Assembly: GCA_018388625.1 (NCBI GenBank)
Contig: CP074402.1
Span: forward strand, 1,240,001 to 1,304,000
DNA length: 64,000 nucleotides
Direction of reading: 5' to 3'
Source of the DNA: Nocardiopsis eucommiae
Lineage (GTDB): Bacteria > Actinomycetota > Actinomycetes > Streptosporangiales > Streptosporangiaceae
The position numbers and the translations under genes are program-made. The first letter of the stretch is position 1. Each line of letters begins with the position of its first letter. The notes beneath the pieces were generated by a model that was given only the letters and a program-made list of their open reading frames with translations, had not been told where the DNA came from and did not search any database. Below are positions 30,248 through 40,812 of this stretch, one piece after another.

Positions 30248-30906
30248 CCGCACTGGACGAGCGGCGCCGTGCCCTGCGCATCCTGCTGGTGGACGACCAC
30301 CCCGTCGTGCGGCACGGACTCAAGGCGATGTTCGCTGAACGACCCGACATGGACGTGGTGGCCGAGGCCGCCGACGGCGGGGCCGCCCTGGAGGTACTGG
30401 CCGGAGACCCCGTGACGGAGGTGGACGTCGTCCTCATGGACCTGCGCATGGGGGCGGGGATGGACGGGGTCACCGCGATTCGGCGCATCACCGAGCTCGA
30501 CGCCCCGCCCCCGGTCCTCGTGCTCACCACCTACGACACCGACGCCGACATCCTCGCCGCCGTCGAGGCGGGGGCCACCGGCTACATGCTCAAGGACGCC
30601 CCGCCGGACCAGCTGTGCGAGGCCGTGCACACGGCGGCGCGCGGGCAGACCGCGCTCGCCCCGGACGTCGCCAACCGCCTCATGGACCGGCTGCGCTCAC
30701 CGAGCCCCGCGCTGAGCGGGCGCGAGCTGGAGATCCTCGGCCTGCTCGCCCGGGGCCTGTCCAACCGGGCGATCTCCCGGGAACTGTTCATCAGCGAGGC
30801 GACGGTCAAGACGCACCTGGTCCACGTGTTCGACAAGCTCGGGGTGGACAACCGCACCGCCGCGATCACGACGGCCCTGCGGCGGGGGATCATCCGGGTC
30901 GACTGA
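30244..30906 (+). CDS. NarL/FixJ family response regulator
   Basis: 220 residues. The receiver domain has the acidic pair D17-D18, phospho-acceptor D66 (VVLMDLRMG) and conserved Lys in GYMLKDAPP. A LuxR-type helix-turn-helix follows (SGRELEILGLLARGLSNRAI, then SEATVKTHLVHVFDKLGV). GTG 30244 overlaps the kinase stop by four bases. It probably binds the palindrome at 28947-28966 and controls the ABC genes (inference). Confidence 0.93.
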   Translation: MTALDERRRALRILLVDDHPVVRHGLKAMFAERPDMDVVAEAADGGAALEVLAGDPVTEVDVVLMDLRMGAGMDGVTAIRRITELDAPPPVLVLTTYDTDADILAAVEAGATGYMLKDAPPDQLCEAVHTAARGQTALAPDVANRLMDRLRSPSPALSGRELEILGLLARGLSNRAISRELFISEATVKTHLVHVFDKLGVDNRTAAITTALRRGIIRVD

Positions 30907-30921
30907 GGGAGCGCCGGGCGG

Positions 30922-31550
30922 TCAGGCCGACCGCGCCGGGGAGGCGGTCGGACGCAGTCCCAGACGGCGCAGTTCCAACGCGGCCAGTCCGGCCACCGCC
31001 GCCCGGTCGTTCCCCTCCCAGGCTCCGGCGGGGTCGTCGTGCACCTCCAGAAGCCTCCTGCCGGAGACCGAGGTCAGGGCACGCAGCGCCAGGATCCGGG
31101 TCCGGGCCTCCGGGGCCATCCGGTCGAGACGCCTCGTCCCCGTGGCCCGGCGGATCCACCGCGCACGCAGGGGCAGCCAGGTCGTGGCGATGAGGTACAG
31201 CGGGATCACCGCCACGAGCAGGGGAAGGGTGACGGCGAGCTGGGCCACGGTCTCCTGGAAGGAGTCCCCGCCGCGCTGAGTGTGGTCCCCGACTCGCTGA
31301 GGTTGACGAAGGGCGTGGCCAGGGCCTCCCCGGCGAAGGGGACCTGCTGGACGTTCTCGGCGGCCGTGCTCATGTGTTCCGTGAACCCCTCCCCGGTGCT
31401 GGTCATGAGCTCACCGGGGCGGTTCAGGGAGAGCAGGACCTCGCGCAGGGACACGGCCGCGTAGATCCACAGGACCGCCCAGGTCAGGGCGAACAGGTCC
31501 GAGACCAGCTGGAGGACAGCGCGCACCGGGGCGTCGGCGTACAGCTTCAC
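30922..31550 (-). CDS. Membrane protein of unknown function, one frame break
   Basis: About 210 residues: an N-terminal helix (LVSDLFALTWAVLWIYAAV), a central outside-like region (GEGFTEHMSTAAENVQQVPF), a second helix (LAVTLPLLVAVIPLYLIATT) and a basic C-terminal part rich in Arg and Ala. The frame breaks at the C run 31266-31269; one extra base gives LSAAGDSFQETVAQLAVTL. GTG 31550 follows GGAG. No named family was recognised. Convergent with the response regulator gene. Confidence 0.65.
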
Positions 31551-31657
31551 GGGGGACTCCGGGGGTGAGGAGGGAAGGGGGTCGGGGCCTGGGCCCACGC
31601 TTCCCCGTTACCCGTTTCCCTCCGGGCGCACCCGTCCCGGCGCCCGCCCGTGCCCTC

Positions 31658-32505
31658 CTACCCCCAGGCCCCGGCCCGAGCGGCCCCGGCGACGTACTCC
31701 TCGAACCCTCCGGCAGGGCGGCCCAGAGCACGCCGCACCCCGTCCGAGGGCGCGGCGTTGCGGCCGTCCAGGACCTCGGAGAACAGGGCCACCAGGGCGT
31801 GGGCGACCTCCTCGGGCAGACCGTCGGCGGTCGCCCCGGCCACGAACTCCTCCGGGGCGACGGCCCGGTGCTCGACCGGGCGTCCGGTGGCCGCGCCCAG
31901 GACCGCGCCGACCTCGGTGAAGGTCAGTGCCCTGGGGCCGGTCATCTCGTACAGCTCCCCGGCGTGCCCGTCCTCGGTGAGGGAGCGGACGGCGGCCTCG
32001 GCGACGTCGTCCAGGTCCACGAACGGCTCGGGGACGTCCGCCACCGGCATCGTGATCGTTCCGGCCAGGACCGCCGGGACCAGGTAGGACTCGGAGAAGT
32101 TCTGCGCGAAGAAGGCGCAGCGCAGCACGGTCAGGCCGGGGAGGACCCGGCGGACCTCCTCCTCCGCGCGCCGGGCCTCCGGCTCACCGCGCCCGGACAA
32201 CAGGGTCATCCGGCGCACGCCCCGGGCGACGGCGCGCGCGGCGAAGGCGGACACCGTCTCGGCCGCCCCGGGGACGGCCAGGTCGGGGTGGAAGCAGAGG
32301 TAGACGGCGTCGGCCCCTCCAGAGCCCCGTCCCAGGTCTCGGGGGCGTTCCAGTCGAAGGGCGGGGTGCCGGTCTCCGCGTGACCGGCGCGGGAGCCGAC
32401 CCGGTGGTCGACGCCGCGTGCGGCCAGGAGGGCGCGGACGCGGCGGCCGGTCATGCCGGTACCGCCGGTGACGAGGACGCGCTGTGTGCTGCGGTTCGTG
32501 TTCAT
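31658..32505 (-). CDS. NmrA-like NAD(P)-binding protein, one frame break
   Basis: About 283 residues. The N-terminal motif RVLVTGGTGMTGRRVRALL binds dinucleotide; NFSESYLVPAVLAGTITMPV and FVDLDDVAEAAVRSL are NmrA/QOR2-like features. It may act as a reductase or redox sensor. The frame breaks at the C run 32314-32317; one extra base gives ALEGADAVYLCFHP. ATG 32505. Divergent from an AraC regulator, a common pairing. Confidence 0.85.
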
Positions 32506-32527
32506 GACTCCAGTACAGCGGGAAAGG

Positions 32528-32577
32528 TCTGGACGGGACATGGTTCATCTGCTGGACTGCATAAGAGATCGTCCAGA
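32528..32577. promoter_or_regulatory. Candidate AraC half-sites in a divergent promoter
   Basis: CTGGAC occurs at 32529-32534 and 32552-32557, and its mirror GTCCAG at 32571-32576. The outer pair extends to TCTGGACG / CGTCCAGA, a perfect eight-base inverted repeat. Spacings near two helical turns suit AraC-type dimers controlling both the NmrA-like gene and araC. Confidence 0.5.
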
Positions 32578-32590
32578 ACCGGGAGAGCCC

Positions 32591-33604
32591 ATGGACCCCC
32601 TCGTCCACCTGATCGACGGGCCCCGCGCCCGCTCCGCCTTCACCCTGCGCGTGGTGATGAGCGGGGCCTGGGGCGTGCACATCCGTGACGAGGCGGCGCT
32701 CGCGGTGGTGGTGGTCACCGACGGCCGAGTGTGGCTGCGCCGGGAGGGCGCCGAACCCGTGCTGACCGGACCCGGGGACGTGCTGCTCGTGCGGGGGCCC
32801 GAGCCCTATGTGGTCTCCGGCGGGCCCGACACCGCTCCGACCACCGTCGTCCACGCGGACCAGCGCTGCGTGGGCCTGGACGGCGAGGAGGTCCGCCTCA
32901 CCATGAGCCACGGGGTCGGGACCTGGGGCAACGACCCCGAGGGCACGGACCGGATGATCATCGGGGCGTACGCGGACACCGGTGAGATCGGCAGGTTGGC
33001 GCTGTCGGCGCTGCCACCGCTGGCGGTCCTGCCGGCGGGATCGGTCGACGCCTCCGTGGTCGCGCTGCTCACCCGGGAGATCACCACCGCGCGGGTGGCC
33101 CAGAGCGCGCTCAACGACCGCCTCCTCGACTGCCTGCTGGTCATGGCGGTTCGCAGCTGGCTGGAGGCGCACCCGGACTCCGCGCCGAGCTGGCTCAGCG
33201 CACGGCACGACCCGGTGGCCGCCCGTGCCCTGGACCTGGTCCACGAACGCCCCCACCACCCCTGGACCCTGGACTCCCTGGCCAGGGAGTGCGCGGTCTC
33301 CCGGGCCACGCTGGCCGCCCGCTTCCAGCGCGCGGTGGGCAGCCCGCCCATGACCTACCTGCGTACCTGGCGTCTCACCCTCGCCTGCGACCTCCTCCTG
33401 GCCGAGCCCGGCCTGGGACTGGAGCCACTGGCGGCTCGCGTGGGCTACGGCAGCGCGTTCGCGTTCAGTGCGGCCTTCAAGAAGCACCTGGGTACCAGCC
33501 CGTCCGCCTACCGCCGGGCCACGGCCGAGGACCGGCCGGACCCGCGCGCACGGGCGGGGCGGAGGCGCCTCGACGCACCGGTCGAGGCGCCCGCGTACGG
33601 GTGA
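32591..33604 (+). CDS. AraC family transcriptional regulator with cupin N-domain
   Basis: 337 residues. The N-terminal half is a cupin_6-type sensor (AALAVVVVTDGRVWLRREGA, GPGDVLLVRGPEPYVVSGG). The C-terminal half has two helix-turn-helix units (WTLDSLARECAVSRATLAAR and LAARVGYGSAFAFSAAFKKH) with the closing GTSPSAYRR. ATG 32591 follows GGGAGAG. It probably controls the divergent NmrA-like gene. Confidence 0.92.
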   Translation: MDPLVHLIDGPRARSAFTLRVVMSGAWGVHIRDEAALAVVVVTDGRVWLRREGAEPVLTGPGDVLLVRGPEPYVVSGGPDTAPTTVVHADQRCVGLDGEEVRLTMSHGVGTWGNDPEGTDRMIIGAYADTGEIGRLALSALPPLAVLPAGSVDASVVALLTREITTARVAQSALNDRLLDCLLVMAVRSWLEAHPDSAPSWLSARHDPVAARALDLVHERPHHPWTLDSLARECAVSRATLAARFQRAVGSPPMTYLRTWRLTLACDLLLAEPGLGLEPLAARVGYGSAFAFSAAFKKHLGTSPSAYRRATAEDRPDPRARAGRRRLDAPVEAPAYG

Positions 33605-33714
33605 CCGCTTCCGTCCGGGCGTTGGTCGGGGACGTCGTGCGGGGTGGGGGTCCCCGCCCCGGCTGGAGGACGGTTGGTTCGGTGCGGGCGGGACCCTCAC
33701 CAGGGTCCGAAGGT

Positions 33715-35943
33715 TCAGCCGGTGATCTCCCCCGGTCGAGGGCCGCCTGTCTCCGGGCCTCGACATCGTCCACCAGCAGGTCCAACATCTCCTCGGTGAC
33801 GCCCAGACCGAAGGTGCGCAGGGTGAGGATCGGCAGGGACCTCGCCATCTCCAGCATCTCCGGCGGGAGGTCGTCGAGCCCCGGGAACGTCGCGATGATC
33901 TCCTCGATGACCGGCCCGCCGACGGGGTGCGAGCGCCACTCGCCCACGGTGCAGTACTTGGTCAGCGGGCGCACGTACCGGTCGCCCTCGGTGGTGATCT
34001 CGCCGCGCAGCGCCAGGTCGCGGGAGGACGCCCCGACGGAGACGGTGTAGGTGCCCGCCGCCAGCGACCAGCGCTGGTCCCTGGGGTCCCAGACGGACAG
34101 GTCGCGGCGGGTCAGCGGCAGCTCGATCCGGGCGCTCTCTCCGGGTTCCAGCGCCACCTTCGCGAAGCCGCGCAGCTCGTGCCGGGGCCGGGTCGGGTGG
34201 TCCTGCTCGACCCCCGTGTACAGCTGGGCGACCTCCCGTCCGGCGCGGTCGCCGGTGTTGGTCACGGTGCACGACACCGTCCACCCGCCGTTCCCGTCCG
34301 GGTCCACCTCCAGGCCGGAGTACGCGAAGGTCGTGTAGGTGAGACCGTGCCCGAAGGGGTAGGCGACCGGTACGTCCAGGGTGTCGAAGTGCCGGTAGCC
34401 GACGAACACGCCCTCACCGTGGCGGACCACGCCGTGCTCGCCGGGGAAGTTCAGATAGGTGGCGTGGTCGCTCAGCCGGACGGGGATCGTCTCGGTGAGC
34501 CTCCCTGAGGGGGACACGGCCCCGGTCAGCACGTCCACGACGGCGGCTCCGCCCGCCTGACCGAGCAGCCAGCCCTCCACCACCGCGTCGGCCCGGTCCT
34601 GCCACTCGGACACCGACACGACACCGCCGTTGGAGAGCACGACCACCACGCGGTCGCTGACCTCGCGCACTCTGGCGAGCAGGTCCAGCTGGGGCGCGGG
34701 AAGGCTGATCGTGGCGCGGTCGTACCCCTCGGACTCGGCGGCGTCCGGCAGCCCGAGGAGGAGCACCGCCGTGTCCGCCTCGCGCGCCGCCGCCACGGCC
34801 TCCTCGACCAGCGCGGGGTCGTCGGTCCCGTCCAGGGTGAATCCCGGGGCGAACCGCACCTCGTCGAGCACGCGCTCGAACTCCTCCAGCGCGGAGTGCA
34901 CCCGGGTCGGCACCACGTGGGAGGAACCGCCCCCTGGAACCGGGGCGTCCGGGCGAACTCCCCGATCACCGCGACCGAGCGGTCCGTCGTCAGCGGCAGC
35001 ACGCCGCCCTCGTTCTTCAGCAGGACCAGGGCCTCCCGCGCGGCCTCCCGCGCCAGGGCGTCGTTGGCCTCGTGCTCCAGCGGGCGCGTGGTGTCGGCGG
35101 ACACCCGGTCCTGCAACCGCCGCAGCCGCTCCACCACGGTGTCCAGCACGGACTCGTCCAGCTCGCCCCGCCGCACCGCCTCCACCACGACCTCGTCGGT
35201 CCCACTCGGCGGCATCTCCAGGTCGAGCCCGGCACGGACGGCCGCGACCCGGTCCACGACGGCGCCCCAGTCGGAGACCACCACGCCCTCGAACCCCCAC
35301 TCACCCCGGAGGAGGTCGGTGAGCAGCCAGGGGTCCTGGCTGGTGTACACCCCGTTGAGCCGGTTGTAGGAGCTCATCACCATGGCGGGCGCGGTGGTGC
35401 GGACGACCTCCTCGAAGGCGGACAGGTAGATCTCCCGCAGGGTGCGGTCGTCCACCTCGGCGCTGATCCGGTGCCGGTCGGTCTCCTGGTTGTTGGCGGC
35501 GAAGTGCTTCACGCACGCGCCGACCCCCTGCGACTGGATCCCCGTGACCAGGGCGGCGGCGATGCGCGCCGTGACGTGGGGGTCCTCGGAGACGTACTCG
35601 AAGTTGCGGCCGCACAACGGCGACCGTTTGATGTTCATGCCCGGCCCCAGGACCACGTCCACGCCCTGCGCGCTGGCCTCTCCGCCGAGCGCCGCACCGA
35701 CCCTGCGCACGAGGTCGGGGTTCCAGGTCGCGCCCAGGCCGACGGCGGGCGGGAAGCAGGTGGCCGGGACGCTGCCGCCGATGCCGAGGTGGTCGCCCTC
35801 CTCGGGTTGGTGCCGCAGCCCGTGCGGGCCGTCCGCGAGGTGGAGGGGCGCAGCACGCCCTCCACAGCGGTGCTGTGCCAGGTGTCGGAGCCGGAGCTGG
35901 CGGAGGCCTTGGCGGTGAGGTCGGGGCGTGGTTCCGTGCTCAT
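33715..35943 (-). CDS. Glycoside hydrolase family 3 beta-glucosidase-type enzyme, three frame breaks
   Basis: About 744 residues: N-terminal TIM-barrel, C-terminal alpha/beta sandwich and a fibronectin-III-like domain, the order of bacterial beta-glucosidases. KHFAANNQETDRHRISAEVD is a GH3 signature and the nucleophile Asp is in GVVVSDWGAVVDR. No signal peptide is seen, so it is probably cytoplasmic and acts on imported oligosaccharides. Breaks at G run 35845-35848, C run 34930-34934 and C run 33729-33733 each need one extra base; the last gives the stop at 33715. ATG 35943 overlaps the tetR stop. Confidence 0.9.
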
Positions 35944-36575
35944 GTGAGCCTGTCTCCCGTGGGGTCGGTGCTGGTGGGGGTCGGGTCGGGGACGGTGATG
36001 CCGAGGCCTTCGAGGAAGGAGGCGACCACGGCCCGCATGTCGACGGAGTCCGGATCGAGGAGCCACTGGACCTGGAGTCCGTCCTGGAGGGCCAGGAACT
36101 GCTGGGCGGCGGTCTCCGGCGTGGGGTGCGGACGGTCGCGGAGGAGTCCGGCGAAGGCGGCTGCGAGGTGTGCGCGCAGGACGCGGTACCGGCGGACGAA
36201 GTACTCGTGCGCGGGGTGTGTCGGGTCGGTGGCCTCGGCCGACAGGTTGACGTAGAGCGAGACCATCCCGGGCGTGCCCGTGTTGCGCTCCACGATCCGC
36301 ACGATGTTGTCGATGAGTTCCCGGTGGCTCAGGGCCTCGCTGAGGACCAGGGGAGCGTCGATCTCGTCGCGCCTGCTCAGGACGTGTATGAGCATGGCTT
36401 CCTTGTTGGGGAAGTGGTGCAGCGCCCCCGCGTGCGTGATCCCGGCGTGCGCCGCGATGTCGCGCAGTGACACCGCCCGGTATCCGGACCGCGAGAACAG
36501 TTCCGAGGCGGAGTCGATGATGCGCCGCCGTGTGCGCTCGCCCTTGCTCGGCCGGGGGTGGTCTGCGTCCGCCAC
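35940..36575 (-). CDS. TetR family regulator
   Basis: About 211 residues. The DNA-binding domain is RIIDSASELFSRSGYRAVSL then LRDIAAHAGITHAGALHHFP with NKEAMLIHVL. GTG 36575 follows GAGGAGA at good distance and removes an unconvincing basic N-terminal extension. Its stop overlaps the GH3 start by four bases, so the two are one unit and the GH3 substrate or product is the likely inducer. Confidence 0.88.
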   Translation of the reverse strand: MADADHPRPSKGERTRRRIIDSASELFSRSGYRAVSLRDIAAHAGITHAGALHHFPNKEAMLIHVLSRRDEIDAPLVLSEALSHRELIDNIVRIVERNTGTPGMVSLYVNLSAEATDPTHPAHEYFVRRYRVLRAHLAAAFAGLLRDRPHPTPETAAQQFLALQDGLQVQWLLDPDSVDMRAVVASFLEGLGITVPDPTPTSTDPTGDRLT

Positions 36576-37055
36576 GGGACGGTCTCCTCGCGGTTGGTCG
36601 CGCCACGGGTCCGCCGTGGCGACGTGGGCCTGGGTCGCTCCGAGACTACGGTTCCGTTCCCTCGTTCCTCCCGTACGCGACCGCCGCGCCGCGCGTCGGA
36701 CAGGCAAAAATCTACCATCTGGTTAATTTGTGAGGCAAGGCACATGAGTGTCCGTCGACGCGCTCGCGTTCGCCCGCGCGTCGGCCTCCTTGGGTGCCCC
36801 GCTCCCGGAGAGGCGGGGGAGTGGGCGACGAGGGCCCGGACTGGGAGGGGCGGGAGGGACGACACCCTGGCGCGAGGGGCAGTGGGCGACGAGGGCCCGG
36901 GCGGGGGCGAGGGGCGTCGATGTCCTGGATGGTGGGCCGAGCGCATCGGGCCCTCCCTGGGGTCGTGGAACCGGGGTGGATTCCAGGACACCAGGAAGGG
37001 GCCGTGCTCGCCACCCCCGGTTCTCCGCCTGTGGACAACCGGGAGCGACCGGGTC
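36576..37055. other. 480-base intergenic region upstream of tetR, with direct repeats
   Basis: The first part (36690-36745) is AT-richer and probably holds the tetR/GH3 promoter, including ACCA-TC-TGGT. The middle is G-rich and non-coding in appearance, with the direct repeat listed separately. No convincing gene on either strand. Confidence 0.5.
36820..36900. repeat. 20-bp direct repeat pair
   Basis: AGTGGGCGACGAGGGCCCGG occurs identically at 36820-36839 and 36881-36900 (61-base period). Both are followed by G-rich DNA (GACTGGGAGGGGCGGGAGGG-like and GCGGGGGCGAGG). Function unknown; could be a duplicated scar or binding site. Confidence 0.7.
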
Positions 37056-37898
37056 TCATCCGGGCGTCGTCCGCCACCGGGACCACCGGCGCTCCAGGGC
37101 GACCAGCGCGCCGTTGAGCGTCACCCCCAGCAACGCGATGGACAGGATGCCCGCGTACATGTCGTGGATCTGGAAGTTGAGCTGCGAGGAGTTGATCAGG
37201 TAACCCAGGCCCGACTGCGCGCCCACCATCTCGGCGGCCACCAGCACCAGGATCGACGCCGCCCCGGCCATCCGGATCCCGGTGAAGACCGACGGCACCG
37301 CGGCGGGCAGGACCACCTTCCGGAACAGGGCGAGCGGGCCGAAGCCGAGCGACACCGCCGCCTTGACCAGCAGCGGGTCCACCGTCCGCACCCCGGTCAC
37401 CGTGCTGAGCAGGATCGGGAACGTGCAGGCGAACACGACCAGCGCCACCTTGGACGCCTCACCGATCCCCAGGATCAGCACGAACACCGGGAGCAGGGCC
37501 AGCGCGGCCGTGTTGCGGAACAGTTCCAGGAGCGGCAGCAGGAGGTCGGACACCGGCCGGTACCAGGCGATCAACAGGCCCAGCGGCACCGCGACCGCCA
37601 CAGCGACGACGAACCCGGCCAGCGCGCGGGACAGGCTCGCGGAGACGTGCGCCCACAGCTGGCCGCCGACGGCCAGGTCGGCGGTGGCCACGAGGACCTC
37701 CGAGAGCGGGGGCAGGAACACCCGGTCGACCAGGCCCACACGCGGCGCGGTCTCCCAGAGGAGGAGGAACGCGAGGATCGCGGCCGAACGCGTGAACCAC
37801 AGCCAGCCGACCGCCAACAGAGGACGCGCGGTCCCGTGCGCGGTCGGGTCGTCGGTGGGAACCGTGGGAGCGGGGGTGCGGGTGAGGGTGTCAGCCAC
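37056..37898 (-). CDS. ABC transporter permease (SsuC/TauC/NrtB type)
   Basis: 280 residues and six predicted helices, with the EAA-like loop (AAVSLGFGPLALFRKVVLPA and PSVFTGIRMA). This is the nitrate/sulfonate/taurine importer class. Intact. Its start lies eight bases inside the end of the ATPase gene. Last gene of the tauD-led operon; the upstream dioxygenase points to taurine or another sulfonate. Confidence 0.9.
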   Translation of the reverse strand: MADTLTRTPAPTVPTDDPTAHGTARPLLAVGWLWFTRSAAILAFLLLWETAPRVGLVDRVFLPPLSEVLVATADLAVGGQLWAHVSASLSRALAGFVVAVAVAVPLGLLIAWYRPVSDLLLPLLELFRNTAALALLPVFVLILGIGEASKVALVVFACTFPILLSTVTGVRTVDPLLVKAAVSLGFGPLALFRKVVLPAAVPSVFTGIRMAGAASILVLVAAEMVGAQSGLGYLINSSQLNFQIHDMYAGILSIALLGVTLNGALVALERRWSRWRTTPG

Positions 37899-38730
37899 GG
37901 TCGGCCTCCGACGGGACGGGTGCGAACTCGGACCTCCGGGCCAGCGCCACCTCGTCGTGGAGCTCCTGCCAGACCCGGTTCCGGTACCGGGCGAAGGCCG
38001 GGTCCGAACGCGGGTCCCGGCTGGCGTCCCGGTCCAGGTCGACGTCGATCACGCTCTTGATCCGCCCCGGCCGTGACGTCATCACGGCCACCCGCTGCCC
38101 CAGGTAGACGGCCTCGTCTATCCCGTGCGTGATGAACAGGACGGTCTTGCCGGTGCGCAGCCAGATGGCCCGGAGCTCGTCCTGGAGTGACTCGCGGGTC
38201 TGGGCGTCCAGCGCCGCGAACGGCTCGTCCATCAGCAGCACCTCGGGGTCGAACGCGAGGCTGCGGGCGATCGCCACCCGCTGTCGCATTCCGCCGGAGA
38301 GTTCGTGCGGGTAGCGGTCCGCGAACCCCTCGAGGCCCACCAGCGCCAGGTACTCGCGGGCGCGAGCGGCCCGCAGACGCCGGGGCAGCCCCTTGGCCTC
38401 CAGACCGAACGCCACGTTGTCCAGGGCCGTGCGCCAGGGCAGCAGCGCGTACTGCTGGAACACCAGGCCCCGGTCGAGCCCCGGCCCCTCCACGGGGCGG
38501 CCGTCGAGCAGGATGCGCCCGCCGGTCGGCCTCGCGAGCCCGCCCAACAGGTCCAGCAGGGTGGACTTGCCGCAGCCGCTGGGACCGACCAGGGTGAGGA
38601 ACTCGCTCGCCCCGACGTCCAGGTTGACGTCGTCGAGAGCGGTCAGGGGTGGTCCCGGCCGCCCTCGGGAATCGCGCACGGGGAAGGTCTGCCGGACCCC
38701 GTCCAGCCGCAGCCTGGGGTGCTCGCTCAT
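37891..38730 (-). CDS. ABC transporter ATP-binding protein (SsuB/TauB type)
   Basis: 279 residues. Walker A GPSGCGKSTLL, Q-loop VFQQYALLPWRTALDNV, signature ELSGGMRQRVAIARSL, Walker B EVLLMDEPFAALD, switch His in FITHGIDEA. ATG 38730 overlaps the substrate-binding gene stop. Powers sulfonate-type uptake. Confidence 0.93.
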   Translation of the reverse strand: MSEHPRLRLDGVRQTFPVRDSRGRPGPPLTALDDVNLDVGASEFLTLVGPSGCGKSTLLDLLGGLARPTGGRILLDGRPVEGPGLDRGLVFQQYALLPWRTALDNVAFGLEAKGLPRRLRAARAREYLALVGLEGFADRYPHELSGGMRQRVAIARSLAFDPEVLLMDEPFAALDAQTRESLQDELRAIWLRTGKTVLFITHGIDEAVYLGQRVAVMTSRPGRIKSVIDVDLDRDASRDPRSDPAFARYRNRVWQELHDEVALARRSEFAPVPSEADRG

Positions 38731-39808
38731 GCGTCCTCGCTCTCGGTGGGACCGCCCACGGGCTGCCCGTCCGGGCCCGACCCCTCGGGGAAGGTGCCGT
38801 TGTGGAACGGGTTGAACTCGTTGGTGTAGAGATCCGAGGCCTCGACCGAACCCCCGGGCAGCTCTCCGTTGCGGTCCAGCCACTCCAGCCAGATCGCGAA
38901 CTCCTCCTCCGCGACGACCCCGCCGGTCCCGGCCACACCGCTGCTCCTCCAGTACCGGATGACCTCGGAGGTCTCGTTGCGGCCGCGCCCCTCGACGATG
39001 GCCGCGAACCGGTCCACCACCTCCTCGCGCGGCGTGACCTGTGACCAGCGGATGGCCCGGGCGACCCCGCTGACCAGGGAGAGGGTCGCGTCGGGGTGCT
39101 CCTCGACGAACTCGTCACGCAGGACCAGGGACCCGTAGCTGAAGGTCCCGTACAGGGCTTCGTCGGTGAAGAGGGGCGGATGCCGCCGCGCTCCACGGCG
39201 GTCTCGCGCAGGATGCCCCCGAGCGTGGCGGCGTGCACCTGGCCCGCGCGCAGGGACTGCTCGGTGTTGGCGGGCGGAACGACGGTGAGCTCCACCCGGG
39301 CGATCTCGTCCGGGCCCAGTCCCTCCCGTGCCAGCCACTCGCGGACCACGAACTCGTGGTGGGCGCCCAGAGTGTTCATCGCGACCTTCCGGCCGACGAG
39401 GTCCCTGGCCCCCGTGATCTCGCTGTCCTCCAGCACGTAGTAGCCGTTGAACGACTCCTCGTCGGATCCGTAGTAGGAGATGACCGAGGTGATCGGGGAC
39501 CCGGCGGCGACCAGCTTGGCGATCGCCCCGTTGAAGGCGCCGCCGATGTCGGTGTCGCCGGTGGCCACGGCCTGGATGTCCTGGGGGCCGCTGGTGGTGT
39601 CACCGATCCACTCCAGTTCGATGCCGTCCAGGTAGCCGAGGTCCGCGGCCAACTCGGGGAAGACCACCGAACCGGCGGTCCCCTGGTAACGCACGAGGGT
39701 CGCGTCCGGGTCTCCGGCGGAACGCTCCGAGGTGCCGCAGGCGGCCGCGAGGGGCAGGACGGCCCCCGCCGAGGCGGTGTAGCGCAGGATGTCGCGTCGT
39801 GAGTGCAT
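38727..39808 (-). CDS. ABC transporter substrate-binding lipoprotein (sulfonate/taurine type), one frame break
   Basis: About 360 residues. The N-terminus MHSRRDILRYTASAGAVLPL followed by AAACG combines a twin-arginine-like motif with a lipobox, so it should be exported and lipid-anchored. The body is of the SsuA/TauA/NMT1 class (NTLGAHHEFVVREWLAREGL). The frame breaks at the G run 39173-39176; one extra base gives GGIRPLFTDEALYGTF. Its stop overlaps the ATPase start (ATGA). Confidence 0.88.
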
Positions 39809-39823
39809 GTGTGGGCTCCGGAG

Positions 39824-39856
39824 GACGGCGGGTCGCGTGTGCCGCGACCCGCCGTC
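39824..39856 (-). terminator. Strong hairpin between tauD-like and substrate-binding genes
   Basis: Fourteen-base perfect stem GACGGCGGGTCGCG (39824-39837) with 39843-39856 and a five-base loop, in the 93-base gap inside the operon. It may partly terminate transcription, or protect the upstream or downstream mRNA and set different expression levels. Confidence 0.55.
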
Positions 39857-39901
39857 GTCGAGGGGTGTGCTGCGGTGGGGCGGGCCCGCCAGGGCCCGGG
39901 G

Positions 39902-40812
39902 TCAGATCGCCGGGGTGTACTCGCTGGAGTCGCCCACCAGGGAACGGCTGGGGGTGCCGTCGACGCCCTTCGGGACGTCGCCGCCCACGGTGATCCGGTG
40001 CAGGCGGCGCGCCTGGTCGTCGTAGTCGGCCACCGCGTAGTGCTGGGTGGCGCGGTTGTCCCACACCGCCACGTCGCCCTCGCGCCAGCTCCACCGCACG
40101 GTGTTCTCCGGGCGGGTGACCCGCTGTTGGAGGAGGTCGAAGAGGACGGTGAAGTCCCGGCTGCTCAGCCCGGAGAAGTGCTGGGCGAAGTGGCCGAGGA
40201 AGAGCGCCCGCTCGCCGGTCTCCGGGTGGACGCGCACCACGGGGTGCTCGGTCCGGTAGAGCGTGGAGACGAACTGCTCGCGGTACTTCCTCAGCTCGCC
40301 GCTCACCTCGGTCCTGGGGGTGGAGGCCGCGTAGTCGTAGTCGTTGGTGTGGACCGCGCGCAGGCCGTCCGCGAGCGCCCTCAGGGGTGCGGGGAGGTCC
40401 TGGTAGGCCGTGACGGTGTTGGCCCAGGTGGTGTCACCGCCGTACGCGGGCAGGTGGATCGCGCGCAGCACGCTGGCCTGCGGGGGCGGTCGACGAAGGT
40501 GACGTCGGTGTGCCAGCTGTTGGCCTTGCCGCGCTCGGAGTCGATCGGCAGGACGTGGTGCTCCTGCCCGAACACGCCGCCGGTGGTGGGGTGCGGGGTG
40601 GTGAGCGGGCCGAGCAGCGAGGCGAACCCGGCCTGCGTCTCGTCGGTCAGGTGGTGCTGGTCGCGGAAGAAGATCACCTTGTGCGCGAGCAGGGTCTCGC
40701 GGATCCGCGCGACGGTGGCCCCGTCGAGGCCGGGACCGATCTCCACGCCGGAGATCTCGGCCCCGATCCGTCCGGCGACGCGGCGGACGGTCAGGTCCGT
40801 GGTGGTGGTCAC
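39902..40812 (-). CDS. TauD/TfdA family alpha-ketoglutarate-dependent dioxygenase, one frame break
   Basis: About 304 residues. Iron ligands are the HxD in [10 protein letters not shown] and a distal His in [18 protein letters not shown]; the Arg of the last segment binds 2-oxoglutarate. This family releases sulfite from taurine or alkylsulfonates, or oxidises other acids. The ABC importer encoded downstream supports a sulfonate substrate. The frame breaks at the G run 40482-40486; one extra base gives [18 protein letters not shown] 40812 follows GGAG. Confidence 0.88.
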
